Source of the DNA: Sulfitobacter litoralis
GTDB taxonomy: Bacteria; Pseudomonadota; Alphaproteobacteria; Rhodobacterales; Rhodobacteraceae
Direction: 5' to 3'
Length of the DNA stretch: 64,000 nt
Assembly (NCBI RefSeq): GCF_900103185.1
Contig: NZ_FNJD01000010.1
Coordinates: forward strand, 1-64,000
Part shown: piece after piece, positions 54,126 to 60,983 of the stretch
Layout: every line of letters begins with the position of its first letter
Position numbering within the stretch: the first letter of the stretch is position 1
Notes under the pieces: model-generated
Databases searched by the model: none
The model's input: only the letters and a program-made list of their open reading frames with translations
What the model was told of the DNA's origin: nothing
Translations under genes and position numbers: made by a program

Positions 54126-54980
54126 ATGGCCAACACCGATAGCGCCGGTTCGACGGCAGATATCCCATCCTTCCGTTACCGCGTCTCCGGCATGGATTGC
54201 GCCAAGGACGCCGCGCAGATTGAACGAGCGGCGCAATCTGCCGGGGTCGCGCCCGACGCGGTGAAAGTGTCGGCGGCGACCCACATTATGACCCTGAAGG
54301 CCCCCGAAGCGCGGTTGCCGGAGATCGAGAAAGCCGTTGAAACCACGGGGTACGGGTTCGACCGCATCGAGAGCGACGAGGACCTTCAGCAAGGTGCGGC
54401 CCATCAGGATCCAGCCTACCGACGCGCGCTCTGGATCGTCGTGATCCTGAACGTTGGTTACGGTGTCATCGAGTTGGTCGGCGGGTTCATCTCCGGATCG
54501 CAGGCTGTGAAGGCCGATGCGCTCGATTTCATCGGCGATGGCGCGATCACCTTCCTTGGCCTTCTGGCAATCGGTTGGAGCCTTGCCTGGCGGGCGCGGT
54601 CAGCCCTGATTCAGGGCATCTTTCTCGGTCTGCTCGGTCTTGGCGTCCTTGGCACAACCATCATGCGGGCATTCGAGCCGACACCGCCAGATGCCACTCT
54701 GATGGGGATACTGGGCCTGATTGCTCTTGTCATCAATGTCATCTCCGTGTTGCCCCTGCTGAAATTCCGCAAGGGCGACGCGAACATGCGGGCTGTTTGG
54801 CTGTTTTCGCGCAACGACGCCATCGGCAACGCGGCAGTCGTTATCGCCGCCGGTCTGGTGTTTTGGCTGGGTAGCGCATGGCCCGACCTGATCGTCGCCT
54901 TCGGCATCGCCGGATTGTTCCTGCATTCTTCCTGGGCGATCATCAGCGATGCGCGTTCCGATCTGAAAGTGGCGGCATGA
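54126..54980 (+). CDS. Cation efflux protein with HMA-like N-terminus (CDF family)
   Basis: A 284-residue protein: an HMA-like domain (residues 15-80; RVSGMDCAKDAAQIERAA) followed by six membrane segments of a cation diffusion facilitator (VGYGVIELVGGFISGSQAV, then ADALDFIGDGAITFLGLL, with the second metal motif ...FSRNDAIGNAAV). The usual GMDCxxC motif has Asp-Ala in place of the second Cys, so the N-terminal site is altered. It would export Cd, Zn or a similar ion. It overlaps lspA by four bases. Confidence 0.88.
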   Translation: MANTDSAGSTADIPSFRYRVSGMDCAKDAAQIERAAQSAGVAPDAVKVSAATHIMTLKAPEARLPEIEKAVETTGYGFDRIESDEDLQQGAAHQDPAYRRALWIVVILNVGYGVIELVGGFISGSQAVKADALDFIGDGAITFLGLLAIGWSLAWRARSALIQGIFLGLLGLGVLGTTIMRAFEPTPPDATLMGILGLIALVINVISVLPLLKFRKGDANMRAVWLFSRNDAIGNAAVVIAAGLVFWLGSAWPDLIVAFGIAGLFLHSSWAIISDARSDLKVAA

Positions 54981-55474
54981 ACAGCCGCATTCTGGGTGCG
55001 CTCTGCGCGATTGCAGCTTTCGGTCTCGATCAGGGCACCAAGACGCTGGCCCTTAACACCCCGGCGCTTGAGCATGGGGTCGAAGTTCTGCCCTTTCTCA
55101 ATCTCGTTCGTGTCCTGAACGATGGGGTCAGCTTCGGCATGCTCGGCGGGATCGTGCCCTGGTGGGGTCTCATCGCGCTTGCTGCCGTGATCGTGGCATG
55201 GCTGCTGATCTGGTTATGGCGCGCGCCGGACAGGCTGACGGCTGCTGCTCTCGGTCTGGTTATCGGCGGTGCGCTCGGCAATGTCATCGACCGGCTGCGT
55301 TATCAGGCGGTCCCTGACTTTCTGGATTTCCATTTCGGAACATACCACTGGCCGTCCTTCAACCTCGCTGACGTGGCGATTTTCTGCGGGGCGGCACTGC
55401 TGTTCTGGGACGGCTTTCGCGCGACGAAAGACTCCGAACAGGACCACCGCAAGGAAAATATCACCGGGGGATAA
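54977..55474 (+). CDS. lspA: Signal peptidase II (lipoprotein signal peptidase)
   Basis: A 165-residue inner-membrane aspartyl protease with four membrane helices. The two catalytic Asp are in ALGNVIDRLRYQAVPDFLDF and FNLADVAIFCGAA. It cleaves the signal from lipoproteins. An extra lspA copy after a cation efflux gene is a recurrent feature of mobile metal-resistance operons. Start overlaps the transporter stop. Confidence 0.94.
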   Translation: MNSRILGALCAIAAFGLDQGTKTLALNTPALEHGVEVLPFLNLVRVLNDGVSFGMLGGIVPWWGLIALAAVIVAWLLIWLWRAPDRLTAAALGLVIGGALGNVIDRLRYQAVPDFLDFHFGTYHWPSFNLADVAIFCGAALLFWDGFRATKDSEQDHRKENITGG

Positions 55475-55511
55475 AAGCTGACAAGTAAGGAACTTTGGGA
55501 GGTGACTAGGC

Positions 55512-56033
55512 TTGAGATTTTTGGATTGGATTGACCGTGGGATACGCGGCATCGGCGTCGTGACTGCATGGCTGACAGTTGTTGCGATTGCCGCTTACGG
55601 CGCGCTTCAGATGCTGGATCGCAAGCTACAACTTGGCGTTTCGAGCTACCTGCCGGACCTGTCCACGTCACTGCTGTTCATCCTGATCTTCTTGACCTTT
55701 GGGTATACCTACCTGCGCGACGGTCACGTGCGCGTGGATGTTCTTCGCAGGCATTGGTCCGCGCACCGCATTGCGTGGATCGAATTGATAGGTGGCCTTT
55801 TTGTCCTTCTCCCGCTCGCCGCCATCCTGACCTATTACGGGTGGGACGGTCTGATGCGCACCACGAAATACGCCGAGACCCAGTTGTGGGCAGAACGCAT
55901 TGCCGGAGTCATCGGCCCCATCTTGCTGGCTCTTGCGGGGGTGATCGTAGCCCTGCGCAACATCGCCTTTCTGGCGGGGAAACGTGCGCAAGGCGCTCCG
56001 GAACAATCGGGCGGCCTCCATAATGGCAAATGA
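55512..56033 (+). CDS. TRAP transporter small permease (DctQ-like)
   Basis: A 173-residue protein with four membrane segments; the loop FGYTYLRDGHVRVDVL is typical of DctQ. It begins with TTG behind GGGAGGTGAC. It overlaps the large-subunit gene by 11 bases. It is distinct from the TAXI-type fused permease at 5-7 kb. Confidence 0.9.
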   Translation: MRFLDWIDRGIRGIGVVTAWLTVVAIAAYGALQMLDRKLQLGVSSYLPDLSTSLLFILIFLTFGYTYLRDGHVRVDVLRRHWSAHRIAWIELIGGLFVLLPLAAILTYYGWDGLMRTTKYAETQLWAERIAGVIGPILLALAGVIVALRNIAFLAGKRAQGAPEQSGGLHNGK

Positions 56034-57396
56034 GGTCCTCACGGTCGCTATGCTGGTTGTGATGGCCATCGGGGTCTTCAGTGGCTTTCCGGTGGCTCTG
56101 GTCCTGGCGGGGACGGGCTTTCTGGGATTTGCGGCTGCGGTCTGGGTGGGAATCACTGACTTTCAGCATCTGGGGCTGATCTACCTGCGGGCTCGCGGCG
56201 TGCTGACCAATGAATCAGTCCAATTCACCAGCGTGCCAATGCTGATTTTCCTCGGACTGGTCCTGAATGCCAGCGGGGTTGCCGAAACCATGTTTCGCTT
56301 GCTGGGGCGTCTTCTGACAGGCGTTCCGGGTCGCTACGCCATTGCGACCCTGCTGATCGGCCTCGTGCTCGCGCCAGCCGCCGGGGTCATCGGCGCTTCG
56401 GTCATCACGGTGGCGCTGGTCGCCTATGCCCCGATGATGGCCTCCGGCTACGCACCGCGAACCGCGGGTGCCGCTGTCGCGGCCTCCGGCGCATTGGGCG
56501 TCGTGTTTCCACCCGCCGTGATGTTGTTCTTCATCTCGAACGTGTTCTATCTGCGTATCGGGTTGATGTACGTGGCCCTGATCGTGCCTGTTCTTCTGAT
56601 GGTCATGGCCTTCGCGATCTACTTTGCCCTCACCTTGCGAAAAACCGTTGAAATCCCCCTGGACGCGCCTAAGACCAATCTTGTGTCAGACCTTTTGTTC
56701 GTACTCGCTTCAGTCGCTGTTATCGCATTCATTCCGCTCAGCATTATCCTGGGCTTTGCAACACTCACGGAGGCGGCTGGCGTAGGGGTGTTTGGCGCTC
56801 TGTTGGTCGCGCTGGTGCGAAAGCGCTTGTCTTTCTCGTCGTTGAACTCTGTCACGGTGCAGACAAGTACCATGACGTCGATGGTCTTCTTCATTGTACT
56901 GGGCGCATCAGTCTTTTCGCTGAGTTTCCACCTTGTTGGTGGACCCGATGTCATCTTCGACTGGATATCCGCATTTGATCTCTCCCGATGGGAATTATTG
57001 GCGATGCTCCTTGGTGTGGTCATCGTCCTCGGGTTTGTTTTTGACTGGATCGAGGTGCTGCTGGTTTTCATACCCGTGCTGATGCCGATCTTCTCGGAAC
57101 TCGACTTCGCGGATCACGTCGGCTCTGCATACTTTGCGCAAATCTGGATCGCCGGACTGATAGCACTGGCGTTGCAGACGTCTTTTCTGACGCCTCCTTT
57201 CGGCTATGCCCTGTTCTTTGCCAAGATGGCGGCACCGAAGGGTATCAACCTTTCCGATATCTACCGCGGCGCGGTACCGCTTGTCGCCATCGAGATCGTA
57301 TTGATTGCGGCGCTAATCTCGTTCCCTCAGCTTATCACCTGGCTGCCTGAAATGTCCCTTGGGTCTGCTGATGCGCCGCAGTTGATCCAGCGGTGA
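56023..57396 (+). CDS. TRAP transporter large permease (DctM-like)
   Basis: A 457-residue protein with about 12 membrane segments. Typical stretches are SVQFTSVPMLIFLGLVLNAS, GALGVVFPPAVMLFFISN and LQTSFLTPPFGYALFFAKMA. The ATG at 56023 is preferred to a GTG at 55984. No solute-binding protein gene is adjacent, so the system needs a partner from elsewhere or has lost it. Confidence 0.91.
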   Translation: MANEVLTVAMLVVMAIGVFSGFPVALVLAGTGFLGFAAAVWVGITDFQHLGLIYLRARGVLTNESVQFTSVPMLIFLGLVLNASGVAETMFRLLGRLLTGVPGRYAIATLLIGLVLAPAAGVIGASVITVALVAYAPMMASGYAPRTAGAAVAASGALGVVFPPAVMLFFISNVFYLRIGLMYVALIVPVLLMVMAFAIYFALTLRKTVEIPLDAPKTNLVSDLLFVLASVAVIAFIPLSIILGFATLTEAAGVGVFGALLVALVRKRLSFSSLNSVTVQTSTMTSMVFFIVLGASVFSLSFHLVGGPDVIFDWISAFDLSRWELLAMLLGVVIVLGFVFDWIEVLLVFIPVLMPIFSELDFADHVGSAYFAQIWIAGLIALALQTSFLTPPFGYALFFAKMAAPKGINLSDIYRGAVPLVAIEIVLIAALISFPQLITWLPEMSLGSADAPQLIQR

Positions 57397-57500
57397 CAGG
57401 TATTGCTGGCGCGGATGTAGTGACTTCCTGCCGAGTGGCACTTCTGTTCTGGAATAGCTGCCGCACCGCAGGCGGCCAGACTGAACAGGGCGAAAGTAAA

Positions 57501-57524
57501 GAAACAGAAACAGAAACAGAAACA
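57501..57524 (+). repeat. Four tandem GAAACA hexamers before the P450 gene
   Basis: GAAACA is repeated four times without change and runs straight into the Shine-Dalgarno-like GAAGGA (57525-57530), with the P450 ATG at 57537. A change in copy number would alter the distance between any upstream promoter and the ribosome site, but not that between the ribosome site and the start codon. Confidence 0.85.
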
Positions 57525-57536
57525 GAAGGATAATGC

Positions 57537-58790
57537 ATGTCCGACATACCATCCGCAAAGGGCTTTGACAGCACGCTCTCCCTTCTGCGCAATCCTTACG
57601 GGTTCATCCCGGACACCTGCCGCGCCCTTGACACCGATCTGTTCGCAACCCGCATCCTCCTTCAAAAGACGATCTGTATGACCGGTGCGGCGGCAGCGGA
57701 AGTTTTCTACTCCGAGGATAAACTGGTTCGCGAAGGCTCGATGCCCGGCCGCATTCAGAAGACACTGCTCGGAGAAGGTGGCGTTCAGGGACTGGACGGC
57801 GAGGCCCATCGGCACCGCAAACAGATGTTCATGTCGCTGATGGGAACGGAGCGGATCGCTGCTCTCCAGGGCATATCGCTTCACATGCTGGACAATTACG
57901 CACCCGACTGGGCGGCAGCAGATAAGATCGTTCTCTATGGCGAATTGCGCGAGATTCTTACGAGAGCTGTCTGCGCGTGGGCCGGAGTGCCGCTTCCCGA
58001 GGCGGAGGCGAAGACGCGAACGGCGCAGCTGACGGCTCTGTTTCAGGATGCCGGAGCCGTTGGCCTAAAACATTGGCGCGCGCGTCTGTCGCGGCACAGC
58101 CTGGAAAGGTGGGCTGAACGGATCATCGGGCAGGTTCGCGATGGAAGTCTCCAGCCACAAAAAGAAAACGCCCTCCACGTCATCGCGACATGGAGCGACC
58201 TCAATGGGGAGTTATTGACCCCCAAGGTGGCCGCCGTAGAGCTTTTGAATGTCCTGCGCCCGACCGTCGCGGTATCCGTGTTCATCGTTCAGGCCGTCCA
58301 TGCCCTGCACCAGTATCCCCACTGGGTGCAAAAACTGAAAGACGACGAAAGCCGACTTGAGCCTTTCGTGCAGGAGGTTCGCCGCCTATATCCGTTCTTT
58401 CCCGCAGTCGCGGCACGGGTAAAAAGCGCATTCGAGTGGCGCGGATATCGGTTTCCGGAAGGGTGCAGGGTTCTGCTCGACCTTTATGGCACAAACACCG
58501 ATCCGCGTTCATGGGACGCGCCGCAAGAGTTCCGGCCCGAACGCTTTCGGGACCGCGCCAAAAACCCCTATGATTTCATCCCGCAGGGCGGTGGCGACCA
58601 CCACTTGGACCACCGCTGTCCGGGCGAATGGATTGCTATCAGCCAGATGAAGGCATTCTGCGGATATTTCGTGAATTCCATCGACTACGATGTGCCGGAT
58701 CAGGATTTGGAGCTTGATACAAAAGAGTTGCCGCCCCTGCCGAAGACCCGGTTTGTCATGTCCGATGTCAGGCTTAAAAATGGATCGTGA
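57537..58790 (+). CDS. CYP152-family cytochrome P450 (fatty-acid peroxygenase type)
   Basis: A 417-residue P450. The haem-Cys loop FIPQGGGDHHLDHRCPGEW and the Arg-Pro in place of the usual acid-alcohol pair in helix I (LLNVLRPTVAVSVF) are hallmarks of CYP152 (P450-BSbeta, SPalpha, OleT), which use hydrogen peroxide to hydroxylate or decarboxylate fatty acids. No reductase or ferredoxin gene is nearby, in keeping with the peroxygenase mechanism. GAAGGA lies six bases before the start. Confidence 0.92.
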   Translation: MSDIPSAKGFDSTLSLLRNPYGFIPDTCRALDTDLFATRILLQKTICMTGAAAAEVFYSEDKLVREGSMPGRIQKTLLGEGGVQGLDGEAHRHRKQMFMSLMGTERIAALQGISLHMLDNYAPDWAAADKIVLYGELREILTRAVCAWAGVPLPEAEAKTRTAQLTALFQDAGAVGLKHWRARLSRHSLERWAERIIGQVRDGSLQPQKENALHVIATWSDLNGELLTPKVAAVELLNVLRPTVAVSVFIVQAVHALHQYPHWVQKLKDDESRLEPFVQEVRRLYPFFPAVAARVKSAFEWRGYRFPEGCRVLLDLYGTNTDPRSWDAPQEFRPERFRDRAKNPYDFIPQGGGDHHLDHRCPGEWIAISQMKAFCGYFVNSIDYDVPDQDLELDTKELPPLPKTRFVMSDVRLKNGS

Positions 58791-58884
58791 TTGGACAGCT
58801 CCGGTTTCCCTGCGAGCTCTGGAAATCGAGGCGCGCCGATTGGTTGCTAAGAAAGTGGAACATACAAATGCCCAAACGAACTAA
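58780..58884 (+). CDS. Tiny ORF overlapping the P450 3' end
   Basis: A 34-residue frame, MDRDWTAPVSLRALEIEARR and a short tail, overlaps the P450 stop by 11 bases. The helical EIEARRLVAKK part is like small alphaproteobacterial proteins of unknown role (RSP_7527 type), but it is short and may be a fragment or chance. Confidence 0.25.
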   Translation: MDRDWTAPVSLRALEIEARRLVAKKVEHTNAQTN

Positions 58885-58965
58885 ACGTCCGGTCTGACTG
58901 CCCTGCCTGCGCGATGGAGTGGGTGATAGTGTCCACCATGGATAGTGGACATCTTGAGGTTGGTG

Positions 58966-59198
58966 ATGGCGGGGAAGAAGGGTTTGAAGAAGCGGCTCTG
59001 GTCGGATGACGAGAAGCGCACGATTTGCGCGCAGACGTTGACGCCGGGCGTTTCGGTTGCACAGGTTGCCCGCCGCTATTCGATGAACGCGACCCTGATT
59101 TTCAAGTGGCTGAAAGATCCCCGGTTTGCGCCGTTGGAGAGCGGACCGTCGCCAGAGGAAAGTATCGCTCTTGAAGGCGTTTTCCTTCCTGTCGAGAG
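58966..59198 (+). pseudogene. IS66-type accessory protein TnpA, truncated
   Basis: The frame starts MAGKKGLKKRLWSDDEKRTI, and its HTH (PGVSVAQVARRYSMNATLIF) matches IS66 TnpA. It is cut after about 78 residues (EGVFLPVE) by the left end of an IS5-family element. No tnpB or tnpC remains. Confidence 0.82.
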
Positions 59199-60248
59199 AC
59201 CTTGTTGCACATATCGGTGAGGGGGATTCACTGAGCGCGCGCTGACGGTTAGCTCGAGGTCATGCCGAAGCCTTCCCCGATCCGCTACCGCACGACGAAC
59301 TGGTCAGACTACAACGCGGCGCTGCGCAAGCGCGGCTCGCTGTCGGTCTGGTTCGACCCCGAGATGGTCTGGCATGCGGAGAAAACTGGCAAGCGCGGAC
59401 GGCCCGAGACCTTCTCGGACGCTGCGATCCAGACATGCCTCACCCTGAAAGTGCTCTTCGGTCTTCCGCTCCGGCAGACGGTCGGGCTGGTTGAAAGCCT
59501 GATCCAGATGGCGGGGCTCGACTGGCCGGTTCCGGACTATTCGACGCTGTGCCGCCGGCAGGCGCGGATCGCGGTGCAGGTCCCGTATCGCACCTCGGGC
59601 CAGCCGCTGAACCTGTTGATCGACAGCACTGGCATCAAGTTCCGCGGTGATGGCGAGTGGCAGGCTCGCAAGCATGGCCCGTCACGCCGGAGGCAATGGC
59701 GGAAGGTTCATATTGCCATGGACGCGGGCACCGGGGATGTGCGCGCGGTTGAATTCACCTCGAGCCGCCAAGGCGACAGCCCGTTGCTGCCGGAGCTGCT
59801 GACGCAGATCCCCCCGGAGGAGGCGATCGGCACGGTCACCGCGGACGGGGCTTACGATACACGACGATGCCATGGCGCGATCATCGACCGAGGCGCGGAT
59901 GCCGTCATACCGATCCGCCGTAATGGCCGCGCCTGGCAAGAAAACTGTCCCGCTGCTGCCGCGCGAAATGAGATCCTGCGGGCAACCAGGCGCTTGGGCC
60001 GGACGCTCTGGAAGAAATGGACCGGCTATCACGTCCGAAGTCGGGTCGAGGCTGTGATGAACTGCCTGAAGCTCTTCGGCGAGAGGATCATGTCACGAGA
60101 CCCCGACCGCCAGACCGCCGAAATCCAGATCCGCATCGCCATCATGAACCGCTTCTCGGCCCTTGGCAGGGCCGAGATCGAAGCCGTCCGCTGAAGAAAG
60201 GCGGGAAAGGGGGCAGTCATGCTCGGGGCTGATTTGCGCAACATCGCC
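59199..60248 (+). mobile_element. IS5-family (IS903-like) insertion sequence
   Basis: About 1050 bp. The left end gaccttgttgcacatatcgg and, read inward, the right end ggcgatgttgcgcaaatcag share the TGTTGC-CA-ATC pattern of IS903-like terminal repeats. The borders are approximate, within a few bases. Flanks show no clear target duplication. It sits 20 bases left of the relBE operator. Confidence 0.8.
59262..60194 (+). CDS. IS5-family transposase
   Basis: A 310-residue DDE transposase: first Asp in LLIDSTGIKFRGDGEW, second in TVTADGAYDTRRCH, Glu in SRVEAVMNCLKLFGERIM, with the typical RRQWRKVHIAMDAGTG. The N-terminus PSPIRYRTTNWSDYNAALRK is that of the IS903 group. Apparently intact. Confidence 0.94.
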   Translation: MPKPSPIRYRTTNWSDYNAALRKRGSLSVWFDPEMVWHAEKTGKRGRPETFSDAAIQTCLTLKVLFGLPLRQTVGLVESLIQMAGLDWPVPDYSTLCRRQARIAVQVPYRTSGQPLNLLIDSTGIKFRGDGEWQARKHGPSRRRQWRKVHIAMDAGTGDVRAVEFTSSRQGDSPLLPELLTQIPPEEAIGTVTADGAYDTRRCHGAIIDRGADAVIPIRRNGRAWQENCPAAAARNEILRATRRLGRTLWKKWTGYHVRSRVEAVMNCLKLFGERIMSRDPDRQTAEIQIRIAIMNRFSALGRAEIEAVR

Positions 60249-60268
60249 CATACTGCCGACTTGAATTC

Positions 60269-60286
60269 GTATCTCAAATGAGATAC
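60269..60286 (+). promoter_or_regulatory. relBE operator palindrome
   Basis: GTATCTCA-AA-TGAGATAC is a perfect inverted repeat with a 2-base centre, 28 bases before the antitoxin start. RelB-type antitoxins bind such repeats to repress their own operon. The adjacent IS5 element leaves the site intact but replaces sequence upstream. Confidence 0.7.
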
Positions 60287-60314
60287 ATCACTCCCATCAA
60301 CTGGAGGACCATCC

Positions 60315-60614
60315 ATGCCTGCCCAAACATCCATGCTTCATGTCCGTGTTGACGATCAGCTGAAAGCACAGGCTTCGGAGGCACTTGCGGGCGTCGGTCT
60401 GACGCTCTCCGACGCGGTGCGTATTCTTCTGACCCGCGTGGCCGCAGAAGGCGGCTTGCCTGCCGGATTGACTGCTGATCCGGATGCCTATGACGCCTGG
60501 TTCAGGGCGAAGGTACAGGAAGCGCTGGACGATCCAAGGCCCACAACGCCCCATGCCAAGGCGATGCAAGACGCCCAGGCATTGATTGACGGGAAGCGCC
60601 TTGCCAAATCTTGA
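60315..60614 (+). CDS. RelB/DinJ-family antitoxin
   Basis: A 99-residue antitoxin. The N-terminal ribbon-helix-helix is MLHVRVDDQLKAQASEAL followed by VGLTLSDAVRILLTRVA. The C-terminus, with DAYDAWFRAKVQEALDD, is repeated in the remnant at 47795. Its 3' end overlaps the toxin gene. GGAGGACCATCC precedes the start. Confidence 0.92.
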   Translation: MPAQTSMLHVRVDDQLKAQASEALAGVGLTLSDAVRILLTRVAAEGGLPAGLTADPDAYDAWFRAKVQEALDDPRPTTPHAKAMQDAQALIDGKRLAKS

Positions 60615-60876
60615 ATGGAAAGCCACGGCCATAGCCGACTTGCTGGCAATCATTGACTACATCTCTGACGACAACCCGGATGCCGCCCAAGTTCTCAAAG
60701 ACGAGATTGAACACAAGACGTCCCTCATTCCAGAACGCCCTCAGATGTACCGTGCGGGCCGTGTGGACGGGACTAGGGAGATGGTTGTTCGGCCGAACTA
60801 CATCGTGGTTTATGCTGAAAGCCCTGAGATGGTGACCATTTTGCGCGTTCTTCATGCTGCGCAGCAGTGGCCATGA
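60601..60876 (+). CDS. RelE/ParE-family toxin
   Basis: A 91-residue toxin: LEWKATAIADLLAIIDYISD at the start, then MYRAGRVDGTREMVVRPNYI and VVYAESPEMVTILRVLHA. It begins with TTG inside the antitoxin gene; 60601 and 60586 are both possible. ParE-like members poison gyrase and RelE-like ones cut mRNA, and the sequence does not decide between them. Confidence 0.9.
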   Translation: MPNLEWKATAIADLLAIIDYISDDNPDAAQVLKDEIEHKTSLIPERPQMYRAGRVDGTREMVVRPNYIVVYAESPEMVTILRVLHAAQQWP

Positions 60877-60905
60877 TCGGGGTGCAGGCCCCCCGCTAAG
60901 AAATT

Positions 60906-60943
60906 GCCCGCTCTACGCCTTCAAAGTGTAGAGCGGGCTTTTT
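60906..60943 (+). terminator. Rho-independent terminator after the toxin gene
   Basis: GCCCGCTCTAC and GTAGAGCGGGC form an 11-bp perfect stem with an 11-base loop followed by TTTTTG. It ends the relBE transcript just before the Strawberry-notch-like gene leader. Confidence 0.9.
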
Positions 60944-60983
60944 GTCCTTTGGAACTCAGACCCTGATCCAAAGGAATATTCCC

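Noticed and set aside
58925-58937. GATAGTGTCCACC, close to the IS256 terminal repeat GATAGTGTCCCACC
   Set aside because: One base is missing and the similarity ends at once; it precedes the IS66 remnant and is more likely coincidence than an IS256 end.
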